Origin: Ciona savignyi
Lineage: Eukaryota > Chordata > Ascidiacea > Phlebobranchia > Cionidae
Length of the DNA stretch: 64,000 bases
Direction: 5' to 3'
NCBI GenBank assembly: GCA_000149265.1
Contig: CH003375.1
Coordinates: forward strand, 91,132 to 155,131
Shown here: one piece after another, positions 56,601 through 64,000 of the stretch
How positions within the stretch are numbered: position 1 is the stretch's first letter
Layout of the letters: each line of letters starts with the position of its first letter
Translations under genes and position numbers: made by a program
Notes under the pieces: model-generated
Told to the model about the DNA's origin: nothing
Seen by the model: the letters and a program-made list of their open reading frames with translations, nothing else
The model's database searches: none

Positions 56601-59600
56601 TTTTTATATTTGTTTTTAGTTATCTATTGTAAAAAAAATTAAAAATGTCGATAGTCGTGATCACATTAGGATTACCGTAACTATCGCAGTGTGCCTCGTA
56701 ATTAAACGACACTGATTCAGTTAATATAGCCCATTCATTTACCTGGTCCAATAAATCCCAATATGTGCATTGGACTTGATTAGCTCAATGGGTTAGCGCG
56801 TCGCTTTTCATCCGAAAGGTTGCAATTTCCAAACTGGTGACTAGGTATTCGGTTGTGTTATTGGACAAGGCACTTAACGAACATGATGCAGCGGATTATT
56901 GGGTGCTACCTTATTAAAGAAACTTGACTATCATACACAACGATTACCTGTATGTCATTCTCCTTGTTTTTTCATTCACGAAGTTATCCTATATCCCGTA
57001 AACTTTCGGTTGTCAATTCATGTGCTACGAGTTAAATGTCCAAATGAATTTACGTGGAAAACGGTTTTACAGCTACCAGGGAAGATGTGGTTATCCGTTT
57101 GTTATAGTTGTCGCAACCCCAGGAGAATACAGCAACCAAAATGATTTTGCGGTGAGTACATGCAAGGCCGTATTTAATTCTCGAATTTATAAGCGTTTAG
57201 CTAATAATTATTTGAAGTCCCATAGCCATAACTGTCGGGTATCATAATTGATATACCGCAAAGCTTTATTTAAATTGACAAGCTCGTCAGAATTTTGGGA
57301 GGATAAATTAAATTAATGAAAGAAAAAATATCTAACACAGTTAATATCTTAAGAACAATAAAAACCATCAAACGTAACTCAGTTACTGGTAAGAAATAAA
57401 ATATTTAATGTACAAAATCTTTCTATTAGAGGTGGCGTTCAATTAAGGGATAGCGCTCTATTTTTCTCTAACCTTTCTTTTATAGTGGCATTTTATCAGA
57501 GGTGGCGCTTAAATAGATGTTTTACGGTAGTTACCTTTTAAGGTTTCCTAAAAGCGATTATTCTGAGCAATATTTGTTCATCAGGCAGCCGTACAAAAGG
57601 CTCAGAAATCCACGATGGGAACGGGAACCGGGGCCGGAATGATAGTCACCGCCCGAGAGTTTCGAAAATCGTCTCGATTTAATGACACGCTTACACGAAA
57701 GGCCATGGTGCTCCTCACAGATGGATAGTAAGTTAATTAAAATAGCTTAATGGGTTAATGCGTCACATATTAATCGAAAGGTCTAGTTTCAAAACTGGTC
57801 GTCAACTGCTCTGTAGCTAATGGGATGTGTGCTTGTGACATAGGCAAGTCACTGATCCGATATCGCTGGGACGCAGCAGTCCAATGAGTTTTACTAAAAC
57901 TATCTCATTCAAATACAAAACACTGCAATAGCTTTATTAATCTGACCTTTGCCGACTTTCGGATGGAATAATTATGTTTATTCTGGTGAATAGAATATTC
58001 GTGTTTATTCCCAACCACGGTCGAGTTACCGGAGCTATTGCAGTATGCTATGAACTATTCACACGTTCCCACGACTTAGCTGACCCATTAATCCGCTGGG
58101 TTCAGGCAATGTCCGTTAAGTGTCTTGCCCAACACAAAACCAATTACAGTGGAACCACGCTTGGAGACCACCTCGATAACACGACCATCTCAGTATCAGG
58201 ACCACTTTAGTGCGGTCCCAAATAATTTACTATGGTAATGTATTGTATTCTGTTTTAATTACGCGACCACCCCGGTTTCCAGACCAGGACCGCCATATTT
58301 TTGGTCCAAAACGTCAAATTTGACTCTGCTTAAGTGACCAAATGTGCTAAATAATTTGCCTTTGTCACCAAAATAACAAGGTTAAATTTTATTTTATGAT
58401 CAAAACAATAAGAATAAATGAGCGCACACAAAAAATGTGGCAAACAGAACTGAGTCCTACAAGATAAACTTTAGTATTAAATTCATTCTGCAGTATCTGA
58501 TAAAAATAATGGCATTTGGTAAAAATTTAGTAAAAATGTAGACGTTTAATCTAAATATGACGACAACTTTCTGTAAATCAAAATTCACTAACACGACCAA
58601 CCCGCTACCGCGACCGCTTGACCACGGTCCCATAGGTGGTCAGGTAGGGGGGTTCTACTGTAATTAAAGACCAGTTTCAAACCTAGAACCTACATATATA
58701 AAGAATGCAGTATCTGTGGTATAAATTAGCATGCACACTTAATTTAAGTAGGAGCAGTACAATCTATCATTGCGGTGATGGTGAGATTCACACCAGCTGG
58801 ATATGTGCTTGGGTAATGCATTTAACAAACGTTGCCTACACGCAGCAGCTTAAAGGAAAACAAAACCGAAGCAATATGACAAACGTGTGATAAATTGTCT
58901 GCCTTCTTTAATGTACTGGTTATAATAGTGATTGGAAACCTTTTCAATGCAGTGTGCTAGTTTATTAATAATATTATAACTAAAGCAGTTTCGCGTGTCA
59001 ACCAATGTTATTTTCGATTTACAAAGTCAACTACCTAATTTAAATATTACTAATTTAGACTACTGTAAGTAAATAAGACTGTTGATTTGCATATGCTTAG
59101 ACCAACGATTTTTGCGTACGCGTCAAATCAAACGGCGTGACATAAAAAAAAAATTTGTTGTTTTAACCAAAGTTTCCACTCAGCGCATCGGACACACACA
59201 TTGTCGCTCCAGCTGCTGACGCTCTGAGGAAGATGGGTGTGACGTCATTTGCCATCGGAATCAGCAACATTGGAGCTTTCAATCAAACCGAACTACAAGT
59301 AAGAACTAGTAACAAGGCAGTTTATATCCTTAACAAAAACAACTTAAAATTTAGACGTTTCAGAATAAAAGGTTATAATCTCTTTATTCAAACAGTGGTT
59401 CTAATTTGGCTTTATGTTTTTGGATTACTGTCTTTCAATTTCATCCATTATTCTTCCAAGTATAGCTTTCCACGTTGTAGCATAAACCTTATATCTTCCC
59501 ACTGTTATAAAATACGATATTCTATATTACAAACCACCTAGACAAACCATGTAGTATCCCCGGTAACCCGACACCGCCATATTTTTATATCATGCGGTAA

Positions 59601-60821
59601 AATGACTTTTGGTACCATCTGGTGCCGTAAATATACTAAGCAACCGCATATTGTATGTTTTATTCTGATTTACCCATTTCCCCCTATCGTTTAAATGCAA
59701 ATTGACTTCCTGTCACATGAAGTATTAACCTAAAACCCTACAAATTCTTACGTATAAAATTTTGATCTCATACCCCTTCGTACATCGACAACTTTTTCCC
59801 GACAAAACAGCTAGGAGATGCACAATCAATACCCTTATTTCACAAAGCACTGCTCCACTATTCCAAAACCTTACAGCTAAAAGTTAACAACCAGCCTAGC
59901 TGCTTCTAATCATATAAACAGTGGTGAATCACCACCATTGCTGCTTAGCAATATATAAATAGCATGACTAAGAGAGGATCACATGCCATACCCGCCGCGC
60001 ATAGAGGTCTATTAATTGGTTAATGCCATCTATACTACTTTTGACGGATCTATACATTCATGACCCACACTTATCACTCTTGGTAATCACCGCCAGGTTA
60101 TCGCAAACGGGAATCCACCATCTAACGAGCGGGTGATCACGCTGAACAACTTTAACGAACTCACAGGAATCACATCCACTTTAGCCAAGGAACTGTCAAC
60201 ACTTTTGGAAGGTTTGTGTTTCAGATAAGTTTAAACCACACACCATGTAATTAAATGAGAGGCGCGTAAATTCTATAGATGCGGTCGCCTTATCTTGTTG
60301 CAAATAACTTGTCGAACTCGCTTTTACGTTTAACCGATTAGTCTGGTGGGTTAGTGTGTCGCCTTTTAGCTGAAAGGTTGCAGGTTTAGAACTGGCGACT
60401 AGTTAAGCGATTGTATCCGTGGGCAAGGCTTTTAACGGACATAGCATGAATCCAGTGGAATAATGAGTTATGCCAAATTAAAGGAACGTCTGAATCGTAA
60501 AAAACATACAACAATGGCTCCGGTAACCCGACGGTGGGGGCGAGGTGATCTTACCATTGCCGTGTGTTAACGTCCCTGGGTTTTCCAATTAACGGGGATA
60601 AACTTGAAAAAACTATCCTAATAATACAACAATCTTACTGGGGAACAATGTTTTATGTGTTGCGTATTAGTCTTTTGGTTTACATTTAAGTGTTCACATA
60701 CGAAAAATAATAAACTTAACAGAAAATAGATAGATAATCAATTTCCCCAACAGCTGGCCAACCCCAAGTGACGACAGAACTTCAATTCTTGGAGATCGGC
60801 TTTTCAATTGACTCAACACGG
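53646..60821 (+). CDS. Integrin alpha-like gene 2: signal peptide, two propeller blades, I domain (3' part not seen)
   Basis: Tandem paralogue of gene 1. Exons: 53646-53827, 54432-54651, 55232-55349, 56426-56591, 57073-57151, 57585-57727, 59184-59298, 60097-60211, 60754-60821; 402 codons. Exon lengths in the two genes are 182/182, 208/220, 115/118, 178/166, 64/79, 143/143, 106/115, 115/115 and 62/68, with the same phases. Features: signal peptide (MLAAYALICLFSVSSG), FFGYSIHI blade, LLVGAPKQN, a Cys turn TCSPLRHQQC...GIC, and an I domain with MIDAS DGSGS, Thr in MGTGTGAGM and LLTDG. The last exon ends LEIGFSIDSTR at the same boundary and phase 0 as gene 1. Between 60822 and the window end I find no blade 3. 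Read-through past the last donor would add a hydrophobic run and then stop, probably a by-product of the T-rich intron. Protein divergence from gene 1 is high, so the duplication is old. Confidence 0.85.
54292..54393 (-). repeat. Second tRNA-like dispersed repeat, copy 3
   Basis: Reversed B-box-like AGTTTCGAACCCAGAATGG, spacer with 'gaccgtttttttt', then 'ggtcgcgtccacacgagtaac'. In intron 1 of gene 2. Confidence 0.5.
54785..54905 (+). mobile_element. SINE head fragment
   Basis: GTGCTGGGTTAGTGCGTCGCC through 'gtgtccttgggcaaag' to 'cctgaacccagtggg'; the distal body is missing. In intron 2 of gene 2. Confidence 0.7.
56128..56405 (+). mobile_element. SINE just upstream of the I-domain exon of gene 2
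   Basis: Nearly full copy ending in 'atcctactatatatcctatcta', about 20 bases before the TTCCAG acceptor at 56420-56425. The tail thus lies next to the branch and pyrimidine region of that splice site. Confidence 0.75.
56773..57000 (+). mobile_element. SINE, plus, diverged
   Basis: In intron 4 of gene 2: head GATTAGCTCAATGGGTTAGCGC, 'caaggcacttaacg', and tail 'ttatcctatatccc'; part of the body is deleted. Confidence 0.65.
57277..57530 (+). repeat. Dispersed repeat R4, copy 1
   Basis: 'gacaagctcgtcagaatttt', 'gataaatt.a.ttaatgaaa' and two 'gaggtggcg(c/t)t' boxes match 61412-61945 in the same order. In intron 5 of gene 2. Confidence 0.5.
57733..57960 (+). mobile_element. SINE, plus, strongly diverged
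   Basis: 'aatgggttaatgcgtcac', 'aatcgaaagg', 'ggcaagtcact' and 'acaaaacactgcaatagct' follow the SINE order. In intron 6 of gene 2, immediately before an inverted copy. Confidence 0.55.
57965..58690 (-). mobile_element. SINE, minus, interrupted by a MITE
   Basis: Reverse body from 'ggtcgagttaccggagctattgcag' to 'cttgcccaacacaaaacc', then the TA-flanked insertion 58147-58660, then the rest of the SINE ('aaagaccagtttcaaacc'). Confidence 0.7.
58147..58660. mobile_element. pogo/Tigger-type MITE nested in a SINE
   Basis: 514 bp with inverted ends: CAGTGGAACC on the left, and the right end read inwards gives CAGTAGAACC; the GACCACCT block follows on both sides. TA flanks both ends (58145-58146 and 58661-58662). 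CAGTRGAACC plus TA is typical of pogo/Tigger members of Tc1/mariner. No ORF. Confidence 0.75.
59690..60040 (+). repeat. Dispersed repeat R3, copy 2
   Basis: Best match to 5200-5640: 'cccttcgtacat', 'aactttttcccgacaaaacag', 'aagcactgctcca', 'catgactaagagagg', 'tattaattgg'. In intron 7 of gene 2. Confidence 0.55.
60333..60622 (+). mobile_element. SINE, plus, full length
   Basis: In intron 8 of gene 2: head GATTAGTCTGGTGGGTTAGTG, all body landmarks, short tail 'aactatcc'. Confidence 0.8.
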
Positions 60822-61411
60822 GTAACAGCGTGTGCTTGTTTTTGTTTTGTTTTTTATTTGTTTGCGTTCTTGTCCGTTCTTTGTCCTCCACCTAAAAAAC
60901 AGGACATCAGAACTACAACTTTGGTTGGGTGCATTAAGTAACGAACTAAACTTCGTGAGTTTCGACTGAATGGTGAAATCGCCGTTGATTTTGGTGACGT
61001 CTTTCTCAGGTGAGTTGCTGAATTGTATACTGCATACCAAAATTAATATTGATTATTTCTAAACAGATTAAATGTGACGGAGTGCCAAGATGTCCGGAAG
61101 TTGAAAAATATTCTGATTATTGTTGTTAACCATAAAACAACCACACAACACAAAGGAGTAATGTCGAATTCGTTAAGCCGTGTCAACAAAATGCTTTTTT
61201 TCTTTTTTTGCCTAATATTTAATTAATTTGTTAAAACGACCTTAACAAAGGCAGCTTTAGTGTAACCATGTAGTTTACTTTTTAATATTTCCCATCCAAA
61301 TAAAAAATCTCTCTTAGAGTGGTCAAAAATATACCAAGTAGCAATTGTGTCTTTTACAATAAATGTGTTATTAAGTTTGGGGGCATGCTGAGGGTGCCGC
61401 TTTAGTTTTCG

Positions 61412-61945
61412 ACAACTTGTCAGAACTTTGGGAAGATAAATTTACTTAATGAAAAAATGTCAAATCCAGTTATCATATTGTCTAACCGGTTAGTCTGGCG
61501 GTTACTGTGAAGCCTTTCAATCGAAAGTTTGCAGGTGTGGAACTGGTCGCTAGCTAGTCGGTTGTATCCTTGGGCAAGGCACTTAACGGACATTGCCTGA
61601 ACCCAGCGGAATAATGGGTTCTACCAAATTGAAGAAACGTCTAAATTATACACAACACAATGCTATAGCTCCGGTATAACCCGATGGTAAGCGCGTGTGT
61701 TAACCCCCTTTGTTTTCCCATTCACGGGGATAAACGTGGGAATACCCTATCCTATCTAATATCTAAAAAAACAAAAAAAATTAAACGTAGTACAGATAAA
61801 CTAAGTAATAAAAAAAGTATTGGCAAATAACTTATGTTTTGTTAGGGTACTCGTTTAATTACAGGGTGGCGCTATATATATTTTCCAACCCGTTCTTTAC
61901 AATGGTGTTCTATTAGAGGTGGCGTTCAAATAAAGGTTTAACCTA
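61412..61945 (+). repeat. Dispersed repeat R4, copy 2, split by a SINE
   Basis: 'gacaacttgtcagaacttt', 'ttaatgaaaaaatgtc', then a SINE (61485-61765), then 'ggtggcgct' and 'tagaggtggcgttcaaa'. Same order as 57277-57530 once the SINE is removed. Confidence 0.5.
61485..61765 (+). mobile_element. SINE, plus, nested in R4
   Basis: Head GGTTAGTCTGGCGGTTACTG, body complete apart from a short loss near 'ggtaagcgcgtg', tail 'accctatcctatct'. Confidence 0.78.
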
Positions 61946-62484
61946 ACTCGCAGTCTAAAACACACTGGGCGCTCGAGTATATTTGGGAACGTGACGTCCT
62001 TCTTAGTGGATTTATGTTAAAATGATTGGCCTAAGATACTGAAGTTATAGTCTCTGGGTAAATATATATTTAGTTTGGCGTTCATATGCTATCATTCCTT
62101 CCCAATTGATCGGGGTTTTCCGAAGAAGCAGGAGAAATGAGGGGCTGATTTTAAACCTTCCATTCAAGGGCCACAGAGAGAAACATGTATTCTGCAAGTT
62201 TGGAATGCATATACTGTTTGTTAAGAAGCATATTTAGGGTATGGTTTAGCTAAACCTTCGTAACACGACTGTCATATCATACCATCGGCGGATGTTTCTT
62301 CGACGCAGTCAAAAAGTAGCGAAATTACACGACTTCTATACAAAAACGGTCCCTGTGGCCAAACATTTTTTTCGTGTGCTTATCAGAAATATATGAGATT
62401 TAAAGATTTATAAATTGCTTATTTATTTATAAATTGCTTAAGAGCCAGGTCAGCTTTAGAGGTAGGGCGAGGTCCCAGGTAGTC

Positions 62485-62640
62485 CAGGTAACTATAACCA
62501 TTAAAACCTATAGAGAATACTTTTTTTCCGAGACGTTGATATTACTTTAGTTTGACCCATTAACTCCTTGGGTCCAAGCGACGTCTAATAAGTGTCTTTC
62601 CCAAGATAATAAACAGACAAAACCAGGGCGATTTTTAATC
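62485..62640 (-). repeat. Degenerate SINE fragment
   Basis: 'tttgacccattaactccttggg' and 'agtgtctttcccaag' follow the reversed SINE order at low similarity. Confidence 0.4.
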
Positions 62641-63329
62641 GACTACTTTTCAGTTAAAAAACGACGCTCCTTTTGATCTATGTGGATAGACAACTGGTTG
62701 TTGGTCCGGCGGTCAAGAAGTCGTTCTACCAAATATCCTTCATATTTCTCTAAGGCAAACTGACATCCTTAAAAGGATTGCCGCGCAAGGTATTGCCACA
62801 AGAAGGTGTGCAATCTAAAGTCAAATCCGTCTAAAATATTTCTTAAAGATTCCATTCTTGTACCTGTATAAGAAAATATAAGAAATCAATTTTTAACAGA
62901 CAAGGCGCCATTTAAAGTCTAACTGAATAAATATCAGCAAAACAATTGCTTTGCAAATTCAAGAAAAACCCACACCAAGACGAAATAAGAAACAAAAATT
63001 TGTAAATGCATGTAAAAGAATAGGGGTTACCGTTCACATAGTTCTTCGGAGTTAAGCTTTTCACTGACACTTTTTTGGCGTTTACCTTTGGCTACAACGA
63101 AAAGTTGGCAGTTTTATGATTATTTAGTGTTTTGGAAGGCAAGGATCGTCGCACTTCCGGTGCCCATTGGTTTACGCTAGCAGAAACCTTATACAAGAAG
63201 ATAAATTAATATATAGCGTATTTTCTCAGTGCAAGATTAAACCCTTTGCCAGTTTTAATTTTAAAATGTGGACAACTTAAAAACGGTTTTATGACATGTA
63301 TCATACTGATTTGGCCAATGGAAGTTCAG

Positions 63330-63520
63330 TGATCGACATTCTTGAGGTTTCTGGGTGGATGGCCACTGGAATGATGGGTTAAACTAAATTGAAACAACGT
63401 CTGAATCATCACAATGCAATAGTTCCGGTAAACCGACGGAGGGCACGTGGTGATCTAACGACTGCCTGTATAATATCCCCGCGTTTCCTTACTCACGGCA
63501 AAAAACATAAATATTCCATG
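63330..63520 (+). mobile_element. SINE, head-truncated, diverged
   Basis: 'ggaatgatgggttaaactaaattgaa', 'ccggtaaaccgacgg', 'ggtgatctaacgactgcc' and 'ttactcacggcaaaaaac' in parts match the distal SINE body; the head is missing. Confidence 0.6.
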
Positions 63521-64000
63521 CCTGCCACTGGTTAGTTTATTGTTCCTGAGTTATTACATTGTCAGATGCTGCTTGACCCCAGCTGGTTACTGGGTTGGAC
63601 AATAATTATCAACCTTTCTGTTTTAACATATTACAAATATAGCTCAGTTAACCAGGCTGTAATTGCGGGTGAGAGCCAAATTAAGACATTAAAATACTAA
63701 GCACAGATCAGCTCTTACTTGCAATATTATTTCTCTGCGAATGCGGACAAATGCCTTAAAAGTCGTGGTAATATATAGGAGTTTGGTATAACTTTTGTCA
63801 CATATTGATGTGGTGTGAACTAACCTAAGTTGAACTATTTCAGCAGTGAAAAGCAATTTAAACAATCGGTCTATTGCGAAATATATTGTTGACATACAAC
63901 TCGGCATATTGGTGGAACGATCGAAATACCCCACCCAAGTGGAGAGAATAGACGGCGACCCATTGAAGGTCTAACACGAAGACATGCTGTTGAACGTTGG

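Larger units (their letters stand above)
60822..64000. other. 3' flank of integrin-like gene 2, repeats only
   Basis: I searched the plus strand by eye for propeller blade 3 (LGAVGxYxWSG-like) and later integrin exons and found none. The DNA contains SINEs and R4. A weak exon-like open stretch ends near 63949 (acceptor TTTCAG near 63837-63842) but has a poor donor and no recognisable family. Confidence 0.4.

Noticed and set aside
60822..60936. Transmembrane segment and short tail of integrin-like gene 2 by read-through
   Set aside because: The hydrophobic residues come from a T-rich intron start; gene 1 read-through stops after two codons, so the feature is not shared.
63840..63949. Possible further exon near the window end
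   Set aside because: Open for about 35 codons after a TTTCAG, but the donor is poor (AAG|GTCTAA) and no similarity is seen.

Overview
The window looks like a compact, AT-rich deuterostome genome, most probably a tunicate of the Ciona type. Support for this: small split genes with short introns, a Tbx6-class T-box factor, two I-domain integrin alpha-like genes in tandem, a dense load of one tRNA-derived SINE, and a Ty3/gypsy element with a single long ORF. The species call is inference; no search was run.

Layout. 0.5-2.0 kb (-): an intronless SLC43-type transporter. 2-7.8 kb: gene-poor DNA with dispersed repeats and a 503-bp TA-flanked MITE. 7.9-9.4 kb (+): a three-exon T-box gene of the Tbx6 class. 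11.4-16.5 kb (-): a nine-exon CYP2-like cytochrome P450; its last intron carries a tandem array of units of about 330 bp, and its exon 2 has a one-base reading-frame break. 20-26.5 kb (+): three phase-compatible exons of a gene I do not recognise, with a young, nearly intact Ty3/gypsy element (21.06-25.30 kb) in the intron between the first two. 27.8-30.9 kb: a piggyBac-like TTAA element with a 100-N assembly gap, an internal duplication and a LINE ORF1-like zinc-knuckle fragment, inserted in an older repeat whose empty inverted copy lies at 33.6 kb. 34.4-41.5 kb (+): the five-exon acireductone dioxygenase gene of the methionine salvage pathway; intron 2 holds a Kolobok/T2-like transposon with 581-bp inverted repeats around a broken THAP domain, and intron 4 holds a SINE beside a duplicated start of exon 5. 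42-46 kb: no gene recognised. 46.1-60.8 kb (+): two tandem integrin alpha-like genes, each with signal peptide, two propeller blades and a complete MIDAS-type I domain, with matching exon phases, and each stopping at the same exon boundary after the I domain. 61-64 kb: repeats only, as far as I can see.

The genes do not form an obvious pathway; they are unrelated neighbours. The strongest hunting leads are the paired I-domain cassettes with no visible downstream propeller or transmembrane exons, the 15-nt self-complementarity that suggests Tf1-type self-priming of the gypsy element, the long-inverted-repeat THAP transposon, the piggyBac-like insertion with its empty-site sister, and SINE sequence next to or supplying splice sites. 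All exon maps were made by eye from splice consensus, reading phase and family similarity; boundaries may be off by a base or two.
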